From Massospora cicadina (lineage: Eukaryota; Entomophthoromycota; Entomophthoromycetes; Entomophthorales; Entomophthoraceae), in assembly GCA_022478985.1 (NCBI GenBank), contig JAKSZP010013326.1, forward strand, positions 62,001 through 126,000: a stretch of 64,000 nt of DNA, written 5' to 3'. A program made the position numbers and the translations under genes. Shown here piece by piece: positions 20,246 through 30,960 of this stretch (its first letter is position 1; each line of letters starts with the position of its first letter). The notes beneath the pieces are model-generated. The model was given only the letters and a program-made list of their open reading frames with translations, did not search any database and was not told where the DNA came from.

Positions 20246-21154
20246 TCTCCCCTTCATCCCGTATCCTCGCTATTCAATTTCAAATTAATCCCTACATCAC
20301 CTAGCCATCCTCGAATTGATCCCTCTCTTCTTTCTCTCTATACATCAGATTATATATCGACCCATGATTTTATACCTCCTGATAGATTTCAAACTTCCTG
20401 ATTTAATTTTGCCAAAAGGTCGAATAAAGTTTTGGTTAGTTAACTATCTATACGGATGATGGATAAATTTAAACGGCTAAGGTTGATAGCTAGGGGTTAA
20501 GCTGATCCCATCGGTTTACCAATAATTTCCAAATTTGTAAGCAAGCTCGATTACCCCATTCCAATAACTTAGTTCGCTACCCGGATAAATAATTATACCC
20601 AATCAACTTTAGCCAAATCGAACTACCTGTTAGACAGGTGCTTAAAGGTGAGTAAAAGGTTAGAGTATCGATGATATCGTGACATCACTAAGTGCAGATA
20701 CAACTTTTCCCCTTCACTAAATAAGCAACCCTTAATGAACTTTTAAAATACTAGGAAAATAATGAACCGATCCCAATGACCCGAAGATCCCCAAATCTTT
20801 ATCCCAATGGAAAACTAAAACTCTAGTTCCCCAATTGATTCATTTTGTATAACCAACCAACAAATTTTAAGGGGCGAGCTTCCCCTCGCTTTTAAACATG
20901 AGGCCGATCCATCTCTAGATATGAGCTCCCTAATAAATTTAGGATCGGTGATATAACCATACCACCAATGGAATCGGGTTATAGTAAGGTAACTGATTTA
21001 AATACCCCTCCAGGCTGGATCTGGGTATTATATCTTCAGATAGCTTTCCATGGATAACGGGTTGGGTAGGGTTAGTTCTCAAGGTCTCAAAGGTATAGTT
21101 TTTATAGGGTATATGTTTTAGAAACTCCGAAATTGAATTTAGAATCGGGGATTT
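20246..21154. other. Non-coding region downstream of tyrosinase
   Basis: About 0.9 kb with no open frame of note and no repeat shared with the rest of the window. A candidate polyadenylation signal AATAAA lies at 20423-20428, about 180 nt after the stop codon. Nothing else can be supported. Confidence 0.4.
20423..20428 (+). terminator. Candidate polyadenylation signal of the tyrosinase gene
   Basis: AATAAA followed by a GT-rich stretch (GTTTTGGTTAGTTAAC), about 178 nt after the stop codon. Consistent with a eukaryotic cleavage and polyadenylation site; not tested. Confidence 0.4.
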
Positions 21155-21290
21155 ATCCTAACACGTTCGTCCCCATGTCACCCAAATATGGGTGACGGGG
21201 CGACGAAAGTGTTAACCAAATTGTAAATTTAGCATCGTTAATACCAATTTAAAATATTACGTTTTAGATGAGATTGAAGTGGTAAAAAAT
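21155..21290 (+). repeat. Hairpin-bearing repeat right of the tyrosinase gene
   Basis: Direct-orientation partner of 17405-17540. The palindrome is better preserved here: CGTTCGTCCCCATGTCACCC, a short AAATA loop, then the complementary GGGTGACGGGGCGACGAA (about 21167-21212). It is followed by a shared tail through AGATTGAAGTGGTAAAAA, where the fold-back repeat begins. Confidence 0.6.
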
Positions 21291-21291
21291 T

Positions 21292-21645
21292 TTGGTAAAA
21301 AAAGAACCTCCTTTAAAAAAACTTGAAAGGGTATGGAATAGTCGAGAAATTATGGCTCCGCAATAAAACCCTTTTTGAAGTTGGGCCATATTTTAACTGA
21401 CTTATAATAGGCCTTTATAATATCTATACTCAGAACTGTATATCCTAAGTTGCTTATAGTTTACACTTGGACCCAATCCAGAAATAAGATATAATTTGTG
21501 TTTGTGAGCAAACTTCTATAATTCAGTTTATTATATGACGCTAACTTCAAAAAGGGTTTTATTGAGTAGGCTTAATTTCTCAATTATTTAATACTCTTTA
21601 GAGCTTTTTTAAAGGAGGTTCTTTTTTCCCAAAATATTTTTGGTA
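21292..21645 (-). repeat. Fold-back (MITE-like) repeat, copy 2
   Basis: Same inverted-arm structure as copy 1, with CCTCCTTTAAAAAA and its complement at the ends and CAATAAAACCCTTTTTGAAG inside each arm. The central part (TTGGACCCAATCCAG) is inverted relative to 16150-16505. It directly abuts the conserved end of the right-hand minisatellite unit. Confidence 0.75.
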
Positions 21646-22080
21646 TATGTCCTATGGCTGGAGGGTATATTCAAAAGCCAGGCAGAATGGGATCGTAGTG
21701 GGGTGAGTTTAAATCATTATATTTGGCTATCACTTTGCATAATTTGACTAATAAAATCACCTTGATTTATCAAAATGAATTATTTTAGATAGTAAACAGT
21801 AAATTTGGCATGGACTGACCAATTAAATTAACTAAATTTAATAAATTTAATTACTGTAGATGGCAATCAGTAAATTTAGCATACATTGACTAAATAAAAT
21901 CACCTTAATTTATTAAAATGAAGTAATTTAGATAGCAAACAGTAAATTTAACATGGATTGACCTATTAAATCAACTAAATTTATTGATTTAAGTACTGTA
22001 GATGGCAGTCAGTAAATTTAGCATAGATTGAGCAATAAAATTAGCTAAATTTAATAAAATGAATTATTAGTATACTTGTT
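21646..22080 (-). repeat. Minisatellite unit, inverted copy right of tyrosinase
   Basis: Reverse-complement copy of 16725-17137: the conserved end (TATGTCCTATGGCTGG at about 21655) comes first, then about five 65-75 bp units with TAAATTTAGCAT and TTGACCAATAAA-like motifs. The spacer continues to 22171, where the LINE is inserted, and resumes at 27478. Confidence 0.75.
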
Positions 22081-22154
22081 TAAGAGATATTATATATAAT
22101 ATATATAATGAGTTTTATTTTATAGAGAAATAGTGAGGGTTTAAAAATGATTTA

Positions 22155-22171
22155 TACATATAGGTATTTTT
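22155..22171. repeat. Target duplication of the LINE (left copy)
   Basis: TACATATAGGTATTTTT is identical at 27461-27477. A 17-bp perfect direct repeat is the size expected from target-primed reverse transcription. It defines the LINE limits as 22172-27460. Confidence 0.9.
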
Positions 22172-22424
22172 AAAATTTTAAATTTAAATTTATTGCGGGA
22201 AAGCTGACCATGGGACGGACACTTCTGAATATGACTCAGGACAGATAAACTTAATACTGGGGGAGGCACCCCAGAGAAGCGATGCTATCTTTTGTTGCCA
22301 GCGGGAATGCCACTTATGGGGAGGGGGAGGGAATGTGTGAAGGGGCCGTAGCCACTATTGAGCACATGTGGAGGAAGGGGTCTGATTTGATGAACCAGAC
22401 TGGGAACCAGGAGGAGACCAGCTG

Positions 22425-24668
22425 TCAGCAACATGGTGGGAGGAAACCAAACATCCACGCTTGAAAGTGGTCCACCAAATGAGACCAGAATCTGTGGACA
22501 GTTTCTGGGAGGGTGGGGGTGGAGCCTGCAATGGCATCTAAGACAATCATGTGGATGGTCCACATGGCGATTGCAACCACCAGAGCATGGAGGGAGGGTG
22601 GAAGGGAGGAGGCCATTGATAGAGCAAACATATCTCTTGATAGACTGAAGGGATGTGTTTGATCCTGGCCCAGCAGACGTTGAACTTCACGCCATATCAC
22701 TTTAGAGGTGGGGCACTTCTCCAGGCGGTGGAACAGCGTTCCATACTGGCCGCACATGACACAGGATGAGTGTAAAGCATTAGAGCACTCAGCTGTATAA
22801 TACACCTGCCTCAGGCAGCACCACACATAGGAGCAGACTTGAGGCTGCAACAGAGGGTGATGTACATATTTCCAGATTGTTTTTTGGGTCTCAATGGAAT
22901 AAGGGATGTCCATCATGTCCAGGTAGTCCACCCTGGATAGGACATGGGGCTGAATGGGGATCACGCCATCATGGATGGGTAGCCCCTGTACCTCTTGTGT
23001 GAACTGAGGAGAGGGGTGGCCTCTTTGGGTTGTATGTCCGCTAATACAAATTCTCCACTCTGCGCTCCACATGAAGAGTAGGATTCGTTTGTAGTGGGTT
23101 TTTGTCCCGTGAGGACCTGTGGCCAATGTGTGTGATGTGAGGTATTTCATCAGGGAGTGGGGGTTTGATGGATTGTTGAGGCCCAAGGCTCAGGAGAAGT
23201 TGGAGCAGGCTGCGCGGGACCAGTGTTGGGATGGGAGTGTGGGAGTGGTGATGGCCGCAATCCAGGTGCCCAGGATCTTGGCAGCATGGGCTTTGAAGTC
23301 AAGCAGGCCCATGCCACCATGATGATGAGGGCCAAACATGACCTCTAGCCGCACTGGTGGAGGGCGGCCTGACCAAAGCCATCCTTGCAGCAAGGCATAC
23401 AATGATTTGAAGAAGCTTGGGGAGAAGGGGATGGCGTGGGCTCCAAACCAGACTTTGGATAGGAGCATAGAGTTGGCTAAAACAACCCTGCCAGTCAGGG
23501 AAGTAGGGTGGGCTCTGAGAGAGGCGATTTGCTTCATCACGTTGTCCAGTATACGCCACTCCATTACTGCTGACGCATATCCACCTGCCTCCATCCACAT
23601 GCCCAGATGGCGCACCGGTCCTATGGTAGGGCGTGGCATGAAGGGGAGCACCAGTGGAGCGGTGTGTGTTGAGTTAGTAAGGCATGGACGTGGGCGAGCA
23701 GATGGGCTGGGTTGGGAACTAATTGCTGGGGCCCAGCAGTTCTGAAAGCAACCAAGGAGGATGATTTCAGTTTTGGAGGCGTTCAGTGCCGCGTTGCTTA
23801 CCCAGGAATATTCCTGGCTGAGAGCTTCAAGCGTGCATGCATCTTGATTATTAGACACCCCAACCACACAATCATCTGTGAACGCCAATATTTTGACTGG
23901 GGCTTGGCCCAGCACATGGACCCCAGTGAGTTGGGCATTCACATTTCGCAGTAGTGGGTCAAGGCTGAAGTTGTATAAGAGTGGGCTGAAGGGGTCCCCT
24001 TGTCTCAAGCCCCTTTGAGGGCGGACTACTTCTGTTAGGAAGCCAGGGCCACGCACTGCCATTGTTTCAGATTCTGTGAGCAGCATCACCCAGTTGATGA
24101 AGCGAGGGGGTAGGCAGAATTGATGGAGGCAGGCCCTTAGGTATTCCCAGTTTACTCTATCATAGGCCTTTTGTTGGTCCAAGAATACAAGTGCCCCAGA
24201 GGCTGTGGACTGACATATATTAGCCACAGAGTGCACATTATCCCAAATCGACCTTCTGGGGGTGAAACCAAATTGTTCTGGGGAGATGGTGGCAGATGCT
24301 ACAGTCCTTAATCGGTTAGCCATAATTTTTGTTAAAATTTTAGTGTCTGTGTTTGTTAGAGAAATGGGGCGCCAGTTGGCTAAGTCAAGCTTATCCCCTT
24401 TCTTGAAGAGTGTGACAGTAAAGGCCTCATGTCCTCCTGGTAGGAGGCGCGTTTCCAACAGGCTTTGGTTAAGTGAGGCAAGCAGAAGTGGAGATATATA
24501 TTTGAAATATTTTTTGTAGAACTCATATGGAATGCCATCTGGGCCTGGGCATTTTTGGTTTGGCGCACTGCAAATGGCTGTCCATAATTCATTTGGAGTA
24601 ATTAAATTCATTATTTCCGGGTATCGGAAAATGGTGCAGATATGAGCTCGGTTGAGAAATTCCACCAC
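22425..24668 (-). pseudogene. LINE ORF2: reverse transcriptase and C-terminal zinc region
   Basis: RT runs from 24668: CPGPDGIPYEFYKKY, TLFKKGDKLDLANWRPISL, KIMANRLR, LVFLDQQKAYDRVNW (catalytic Asp), GLRQGDPFSPLLYN and the active-site box LAFTDDCVVG (FxDD with Thr in place of the usual Ala/Val). One stop codon just after 23190 separates it from the rest, which continues in the same frame from 23186: the thumb/connection and a Cys-rich finger CVMCGQYGTLFHRLEKCP (about 22690-22750), the zinc finger typical of the C-terminus of such RTs. The enzyme copies its own RNA at a nicked target. Apart from that stop, 2.2 kb of this frame is open. Confidence 0.92.
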
Positions 24669-24770
24669 TTCAACTGGCTGAATTGGTTCAGCTCAGTACA
24701 ACTTGGAGTAATATTTTTGCATTTCGATTGCCACTTCAGCTGGTGTATCTGCAATAGAATTATCCGATCT

Positions 24771-25157
24771 TCACATCTGTGTGCAGGCCACACTCTGGCA
24801 TGGTGTAAAATTTTTTTTAAAGAAATATGCGGTGCACTTGTCGCCTTTAGTGATGTGTGTGGCCCTATATTGGACACAAACCCGATGTTTGTGTTGCCTT
24901 TCAAGTGCGTTGAGGTGGGCAGCTGCCTCAGCCCACTTCCGGCCCCATGCAGGGCTGTATCCTGTAGCTGGAATGTTGGACTCCAAGTGTGACAATTCTG
25001 CCAGAGCGCGCGAGATAACTGCCAATGTGGCTCGTGAGCGTCTGGAGGAGAGATGGTGAGAGTGGCGGATGGTGTCTTCTTTGAAAGTTGCCCATGTGGA
25101 AATGGGGTCCGCGCAAAATGGTGCAACAAACTTTTTTGCCAAAGTTGCCTCTTCCAC
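24771..25157 (-). pseudogene. LINE ORF2 linker between endonuclease and RT
   Basis: A 128-residue open piece rich in Ala, His and Arg (SRALAEL, AWGRKWAEAAAHL, KGDKCTAYFFKK) that corresponds to the helical linker preceding RT in LINE ORF2; a motif close to GDKCTAYFF is commonly found just upstream of LINE RT. The frame differs from its neighbours, so at least one frameshift lies on each side. Confidence 0.65.
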
Positions 25158-25309
25158 TTATGTGGAAAATCCTGGCAATGCGAGCTCGGGGGGCAGATTT
25201 TGCACCAATGTGGGGCCTTAGCAACTGTGACAGGTAGGTGGTATGTTATTGAGACCAGTCAATGGTTGGAGAATTCCATTTTTGTTGTTGTGAAGTGGGA
25301 GATGTGGGG

Positions 25310-26221
25310 TTAGAATTTCGCCAGCATTAGAATAAGGTCAATGCGGGTCATGGACCTTAATTGGCCGTTGTGGATGTGGGGATGCATCATGTTTTTGAGC
25401 AGTGGGGCATGTCGCAGCAGCACATCCATTAACCCAAGGGTGGCCTTTAGAACGCGTAGTTCAACGTGACCCTGTGGGGCATGGGGTGAGGGAGGCCATC
25501 AGTCCGTTGGTGAGGTTAGCCAACAGTTCATGTCGCTGACTAGGAAAGAATCAGGGGGTAGCAGGAGGGATTTGACTGACAAGAAAAATTCCTGACGCTC
25601 GTGTGCACCATTTGGGGCATAAATGTTGATGATTGCGTGCACTATGTCAGCCCATGAGAAGGTGACGACAAGCACTCAGCCATTTAGGAATGTTTCTGAG
25701 GATACAAATTTGAAAAAATTATTTTTCTGAATTAGCACCCCACAGTGCTTTGACCAAAAGGATAGGGATAGGAGGAGCATTGTTTTCCAAGTTTCCTCAG
25801 AACCTCGTGGACAGTGGGACTCCTGGATGTCCAGGATATCCAAGGGTAAATTGTGTTGTAAAAAACTCAGTTTCCTAGCCCAGGATGGGGAGGCCTTGAG
25901 TCCAGCGATATTCAACATCCCTAAAGTGAAGGCTTCCCCCATCGCACCTAAGGTGCAAGAGGGTGGGCCCCCGGGCCCACCAGCCTCTTCTAGGTCCCCA
26001 TGGGCTTTCACAGCAGTGCGGGTGTTAGCAGCAACGCTATCAGAGTTTTTGTTGATTTTTGCAGAAAGAGTTGCATTGGCTTTGGCCTTCACTTTTTGTT
26101 TTCCTGACATCAGATGAATTTTTTGTGGTGCAGATGAGTTTGGTGCACCATTGAGCAGGTCAAAATTTTTTTTTTCAGTTGGGATAGGTCCCAAGTCAGT
26201 TTCAACTGGAGCTTTGTGCAA
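25310..26221 (-). pseudogene. LINE ORF2: AP-type endonuclease domain
   Basis: 26221-25676 is open. It begins with a Lys/Ala/Gly-rich leader and then LGMLNIAGLKASP, LDILDIQESHCP (catalytic Glu) and GVLIQKNNFF. After a TGA the same frame continues with INIYAPNGAHERQEFF, FLVSDMNCW (Asp/Asn metal and catalytic site) and MTRIDLI. These are the ordered motifs of APE-like endonucleases that nick the target DNA. At least two stops interrupt the domain. Confidence 0.85.
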
Positions 26222-26292
26222 CGATTGGGTGAGATTGAGTCTCCCATCAGATCCTCAGATTGAGTGGCCCACTCAGCATGAGCTTCCCAATC

Positions 26293-27326
26293 TTATTGGT
26301 TGATGGATTCCTGAATTGCTTCCGCCACAAAGGTTTCCATATCCTCCTGGCGTTGTGAGTGTGGGATAGCGGTGGTGGCCTTGTCCGTTTCCTTGGCTGC
26401 AGCCCTATGGGCCTGCTTAGCCTTTTTCCGTTCTTGCGGAGAGATAGGCTTTACCAATAGGTAGCAGCCTTGTGCTCCCCACGGGAAAGCATCCTTGGTG
26501 CTTGTGGTTGGTTCGTAGTGCGCCAATCCATTGGCCATGGCCGCTGAGGGGTGCTCTTGGAATGTGACGCCCTCCTTGATGGGGCATGCATGCGCCTTGT
26601 GGCTGAACGCATCACAGTGGGTGCAAATGGGGGGCGCGCTGTCCACGGTCACCCAGAATGGGTGGGTGGTATGCCCTGTGATATCAATAAAAGTGGAGTG
26701 TGGGATCTGGGTTAGGCCCTTCATGATCTCCTCAGTTGGGGTCAGAACTGCGATGGCTTTGCTGGTGCACAGGTGTGGCATCAGCGTGAAGCATTGCATT
26801 TCAAAAGATTGTATTTCACCATATATGGTGAGACCATCTTTCAGGTGTTGTTCCAAAATGTCACGTTTTACCATAATAGGCAAAAAGTCAAACGTGAGGA
26901 AAATTTGGTTTGATTTTGTCCATCTGGTGCATTTGGTTTTGACAACCCATTGCCCTTTGGGGAGGTCAATCACTATGTGCACTGCTGCAGCCTCATCTGC
27001 TGCTTTTTTGCTCTTGAAACCTAGGTCCAGCCAACCGTGTGACATGGAGTGAGGTGCAACGTACACCGCGGTCAGGAAAATTTTGTGTACATCTTCATAA
27101 AATTTTTCCCATAAGGCCATTTTTTGGATGTCCAGATACACGCAGACTCCAAATTCCACCGACAAAAGTGGTTGGGAGTGTGGCGTGTTGATGTACTGGT
27201 TGCATCATGCTTGCCATGTGAGTATCTCTGGGGAAATTGTAACTGCTGGTTTTTTAAGATTTTTGTCAATTCCGCCAGATTCTCTGGGGCGTTTTTGAAC
27301 GTTGGAGGCCGCAGGCCTTCCACCAC
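26293..27326 (-). pseudogene. LINE ORF1 (RNA-binding, zinc-knuckle protein)
   Basis: 27326 starts an N-terminal piece (MVEGLRPPTF..., to 27072). The main body is open in another frame from 27165 to 26293 (290 residues). It contains an RRM-like alternation of strands and helices and a CCHC-type knuckle CTHCDAFSHKAHACP (about 26570-26620), then a Lys/Ala-rich tail. LINE ORF1 proteins coat the element RNA and act as chaperones. One frameshift separates start and body. Confidence 0.8.
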
Positions 27327-27460
27327 TTGCTCATCTTACCTTGCTTGCCCAACTGCTCCCTGACATGGGTGCAGACTAATCTCCTCTGTGAGATTATCAA
27401 ACTAGATTCAGTCTTAAATTGAATAGCTTGCAAAAGTGTTTACAACGAGAAAGAAAAGTT

Positions 27461-27477
27461 TACATATAGGTATTTTT
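27461..27477. repeat. Target duplication of the LINE (right copy)
   Basis: Identical to 22155-22171 over all 17 bases; the flanking bases differ. Beyond it the interrupted spacer resumes (AGATCTACTTTTAGAATGCA), matching the reverse complement of 16565-16590. Confidence 0.9.
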
Positions 27478-27539
27478 TAATAGAATCAAAAAAGATCTAC
27501 TTTTAGAATGCACTAATCTTTTTGGAAAGAAAAGAACTA

Positions 27540-27890
27540 TGGGTAAAGTTTTTTAGGAAAAAAGAAACTCCTTTAAAAAAGCTCTAAAAAGCATAAAATA
27601 ATTAAGAAATTAAGCCTGCTCAATAAAACCCTTTTTGAAGTTGGGCCATATTTTACTGACTTATAATAGACCTTTATAATATCTATATTCCACACTGTAT
27701 ATTCTAAGTTGCTTATAGTTTACACTTGGACCCAATCCAGACATAAGATATAATTTGTGTTTGTGAGAAAAATTTTATAAGTCAGGTTGGAAGATAACAC
27801 TGACTTCAAAAAGAGTTTTATTGAGGAATCATATTTTCTCAATTATTTCATACTTCTTAGAGCTTTTTTTAAAGGAGGTTATTTTTACAC
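27540..27890 (-). repeat. Fold-back (MITE-like) repeat, copy 3
   Basis: Begins with CTCCTTTAAAAAAGCTC and ends with AGCTTTTTTTAAAGGAGG, with CAATAAAACCCTTTTTGAAG in the left arm and a central TTGGACCCAATCCAGAC. It is the outer end of the inverted right-hand unit that starts at 21646. Confidence 0.75.
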
Positions 27891-28380
27891 CAAAAAATTT
27901 TTATTTGGGGTTTATCCTATAAAAAAATGCGTCTTAAAGGCCATCAGTGTAGTAATTGACTATCTTTGGACTTGATGTAATTTTATGGTCATGGTATTTT
28001 AAACAAATTCTAACTTCTAAATTATTTGCCTATGAGGTTTTGACATCCATATATAATATAATATAATCAAGTTAGATCAGTAAGATGATTTTTAGCTTCT
28101 TATGTACAAAAATATGGTACCATATAACTCTTAAGCTCAAGTTAGTAAGGTGTGAACCTTTTTTAGTAGACCTAAAGTTTAGCTGGTAAATACTCCAGAT
28201 GTAGGTTAGCATGTTGTTATCATGATACCTTATATTTGGTCAAGCTCTCAGTAAGGCCATCAAATCAGATAATTTAGAGTAGCTGTTAGAAAGTTATGAC
28301 CCAGTTTAAAAATGACAGCTCTTTGATTAAACCATATATAAAATTTGAGCCATGATCCATAATGGTTAATTGAGGTCTAA
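27891..28380. other. AT-rich intergenic stretch
   Basis: No sustained open frame and no repeat that I can match elsewhere in the window apart from short AT-rich words. Nothing else is supported. Confidence 0.3.
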
Positions 28381-28384
28381 ACTT

Positions 28385-28600
28385 TTGATAGATATCCTAT
28401 AGCTGGTTGTAAGTTCAATTCAAAAATCTGGGCAACGGTATGGTATCCTAGTGTGATAGTTTAAGTTATTATAGGTGGCTGCCATTTAGTTTATCATATA
28501 TTTAATCAAATAATATCAACTAAAATTTAATATTTTTTGTAAAAAAACAACTTTGAAAATGCGCTAAAAAGTATGAAATACTAGATAAAAATGCACTTAA
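28385..28600 (-). repeat. Short copy of the minisatellite unit (single repeat)
   Basis: Reverse orientation: the conserved end (ATATCCTATAGCTGG at about 28394) is followed by one minisatellite-like unit and then a fragment of the fold-back arm (GCGCTAAAAAGTATGAAATA at about 28561). It shows that unit number varies from one to five between copies in this window. Confidence 0.5.
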
Positions 28601-29170
28601 TATTGGGACCATCTAGTACTAAAAAATGCACTTAATATGAGATCTTTTAATAATAAGTGCACTTAAAAAGTATAAAGTAATGGGTAAAAAGTATAAATAC
28701 CACATGGGAGCAAAATTTAAGTTGCATTGATAAAAACACTTGTCCTTAACTTAACTGGGTGCTCTGATTTTATATCTGAAGTTAGTTTTCCTCTGCAAGC
28801 TACATGTTTTTTTGCAATTTGCTTTTAACAACCTTTCACATTTATAAAAATTAGAATTTTTCAACATTTATCTCAACTTATAAATATAGGATAATATCTT
28901 AATCACCTTTGTGGGAACAATATAAGTTATTTGAACACAAAAACATGAAATGGTATACAATTAAACTTACAGTTTTTGGAATACAAAAAATAAAATCACT
29001 TACTTTGAGTATAAATATAATATAAACACCATTAAATAAATATAATTTTTAACTATAGCATTTATAGATACATACAGATAAAAGATATTTAACTAATGCA
29101 GCAACATGATATAGAGGGTATGAAAAACTTATTTAGATAAGAATCTGCACTTGTAGCTCTTACATTTGTG
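28601..29170. other. AT-rich intergenic stretch
   Basis: No coding signature. Short repeats of TGCACTTAATAT and AAAAAGTATAAA at 28600-28700 look like decay products of the fold-back arm. Confidence 0.3.
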
Positions 29171-29174
29171 GACT

Positions 29175-29640
29175 TGCTTAGGATGGTTTCATTTGATGCT
29201 CCAGCAGTAGTCTGCCATCATATGCATGTCCCATCACCCTTGATAATGCTCCATTTTATTCAGGTCCTGATGGAAGCATTCCCCCTGCTCATCACTAATA
29301 TCCTCAAGGTTTTCAGGAAATTGATCAGGATAGCTATTCAGAAAGTATATTTTATTACTCATGTTGCATCCAAGCTTGCAAAATACCTTTAGCATCCTTT
29401 GAACCAGAAGTACATAGTTTTCTGCCTTCTTGTTACCAAGGTTTTTGGTTAATAACTACTACAAAAGATATCCATGTTTTTTACTCCTTTTGATCCATCT
29501 TCCTGACAAATTCCTTATCACTTATAAGGGGCTAAATATGAGGACCATTAAACATACCTGCTTTTATTTTCAAATGGCAGACCAGGAAAAGCAGAAACAA
29601 TGGGTTAAAAACTCTTGTTTTAGTGTAAAGCAAAAATCTG
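29175..29640 (-). pseudogene. Relic of a domain seen in animal repeat-borne proteins
   Basis: The minus strand reads KAGMFNGPHI, SDKEFVRKMD, NLGNKKAENYVLLVQRML, LGCNMSNKIYFL, FPENLEDISDEQGECFHQD, YQG-WDMHMMADYCWSIK, with five or so in-frame stops and no frameshift needed over about 130 codons from 29570 to 29175. From memory this resembles an unnamed family widespread in insect and cnidarian gene predictions, with the same NMS-K-HFL, FPEN, SDEQGE-FHQD and ADYCW landmarks. I do not know its biochemical role; it may be part of a transposon protein. It lies next to, but does not belong to, the Gypsy relic at 29800 onward. Confidence 0.6.
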
Positions 29641-29779
29641 TGACAGCAATAAAGAGATATTGTATGAAAACTAGAACATTCAGCACAAAAATTAAAAATT
29701 GTCAACAGCAATTGAAACTCATATTGGATGGAAACTAGAGCATGTACAGGGAAACTGACTTCATATTTGGAATCAACAA

Positions 29780-30130
29780 TGCCAAAAGCATATAAGCAGT
29801 TGGATCATCTCATGCAACAGAAAATTTTTTTGTTCCCCTCTGTAGTTTATATTGACCCAGTTGAATCCATACTTCCTTTATACAATTAGATTTGGTCTTA
29901 AGGGCTTGAGGATGGGACCAACAACTTATGATTGAGTAGCTTGTAACTTCATAGGCAATCATCCCTTTATTTGCTTTCAAATGGCATATCGGTCACTTAC
30001 TGATTGGTGGTTGATCTTTAACGTTGACCTTATGAACTATATTTTTGGTGCATCCGAGATCATAATCGCCTTGCTTGAACACTCCAGAATATCATTCAAT
30101 AAATTTAGGGCCATGATACTTCTTTTATTC
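29780..30130 (-). pseudogene. Start of RT in a degraded Gypsy relic
   Basis: The minus strand gives HKVNVKDQPPI near 30010-30050 followed by decayed sequence whose spacing matches the region before the RT fingers in Gypsy A copy 1 (HKV... then KAT-E). No catalytic motif survives. It is assigned by order: protease region and gag of the same relic follow at higher coordinates on the same strand. Confidence 0.4.
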
Positions 30131-30179
30131 TGAGATCCTCATCAGCTTGTCCTAATTGAGTACAGCTAGGTTTGCTAGT

Positions 30180-30960
30180 AATTATGGCTCATCAGGTAAT
30201 CCTATTTTGTTTAAAATATTAAATGTGTGAAAAGATAAGAGCTCTGTAGTAGGGAATAAATGTGCAAAAGCCACTACTTGATCTTTTTCTATCTGTATTG
30301 GCCTATCCAGGAGGTTGGTTACCAGTAGCTGACTTTTGCCATGGTTTGGGATTAAAAACCCAGGTGCTATGTAGGGTTCATTTTGGCCTTTGTCCCAGGG
30401 TGGAAGAATTTCATCCTACAGATAGTCAGGAATATCCAAGGTAAGGCCAGTCCCAATGATGCACTATTCTTTGGAATTCACAACCATTTGTGTTTGCACC
30501 ATTAAATTAATCCTCTGACTTTCTTCAATTTGGGCCAGCAGCAGATAGGAATGTTTATCAACCTGTTGATAATTTATGGGAATAACATCTGCATAGATCA
30601 AACTAATATAGTCATTCTTCTTGGTCAGAAAAGGTTCCCCTTTCTGATGGTAGAACAATGGTAAAGTTTGCCCCAAAATGTTAAAAGTATTGTTTTGAAA
30701 ATTTTACAAGATCTCATGCTTTCACATGAAGTCAGTGCCAATCAAAATTTTATAATTCTGATTAGGCAAAACTATGGCCGGTACAGTGGCAATAATGGAA
30801 CTGAATCTTAAGGGTAAGGCGCTATAGGCACCTTAAGATATAGTGATATGTAGGCCCACAATCCCATAAAACTTATTATGATCTACATTGGGGCAAGCCT
30901 TAATTTTTTCATGAATTTTATGGAAACATTAGTTGGAGGCCCACTATCAATAATAGCTCA
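30180..30960 (-). pseudogene. Protease region of the degraded Gypsy relic
   Basis: 30676-30464 is open and aligns with the part after the protease flap in copy 1 (LGQTLPLFYHQKGE versus LGQTLSLVYQKDGE; NDYISLIYADVIPINYQ versus NNFINLIYNDGTVPIWYQ). An Asp-Ser-Gly-like triad is expected near 30930-30960, where the sequence is too decayed to call. The segment at 30180-30430 gives the linker towards RT. Confidence 0.55.

Larger units (their letters stand above)
22172..27460 (-). mobile_element. Non-LTR retrotransposon (LINE), near full length
   Basis: 5.3 kb on the minus strand bounded by a perfect 17-bp target duplication. From its 5' end: ORF1 with a zinc knuckle (27326-26293), then ORF2 with AP-type endonuclease (from 26221), reverse transcriptase (24668-23190) and a C-terminal Cys/His region (23186-22425). 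The 3' end is an AT-rich tail containing AATAAA (about 22172-22200 on the minus strand) and not a long poly(A). Domain order fits the APE-bearing LINE groups (I, Jockey or Tad-like). Both ORFs have frameshifts and stops. It interrupts a minisatellite repeat unit, so it is younger than that unit. Confidence 0.93.

Noticed and set aside
25827..26117. Plus-strand frame of 96 codons
   Set aside because: Complement of the LINE endonuclease leader; the minus strand carries the recognisable domain.
30262..30444. Plus-strand frame of 60 codons
   Set aside because: It lies opposite the Gypsy protease-to-RT linker, which is the coherent reading.
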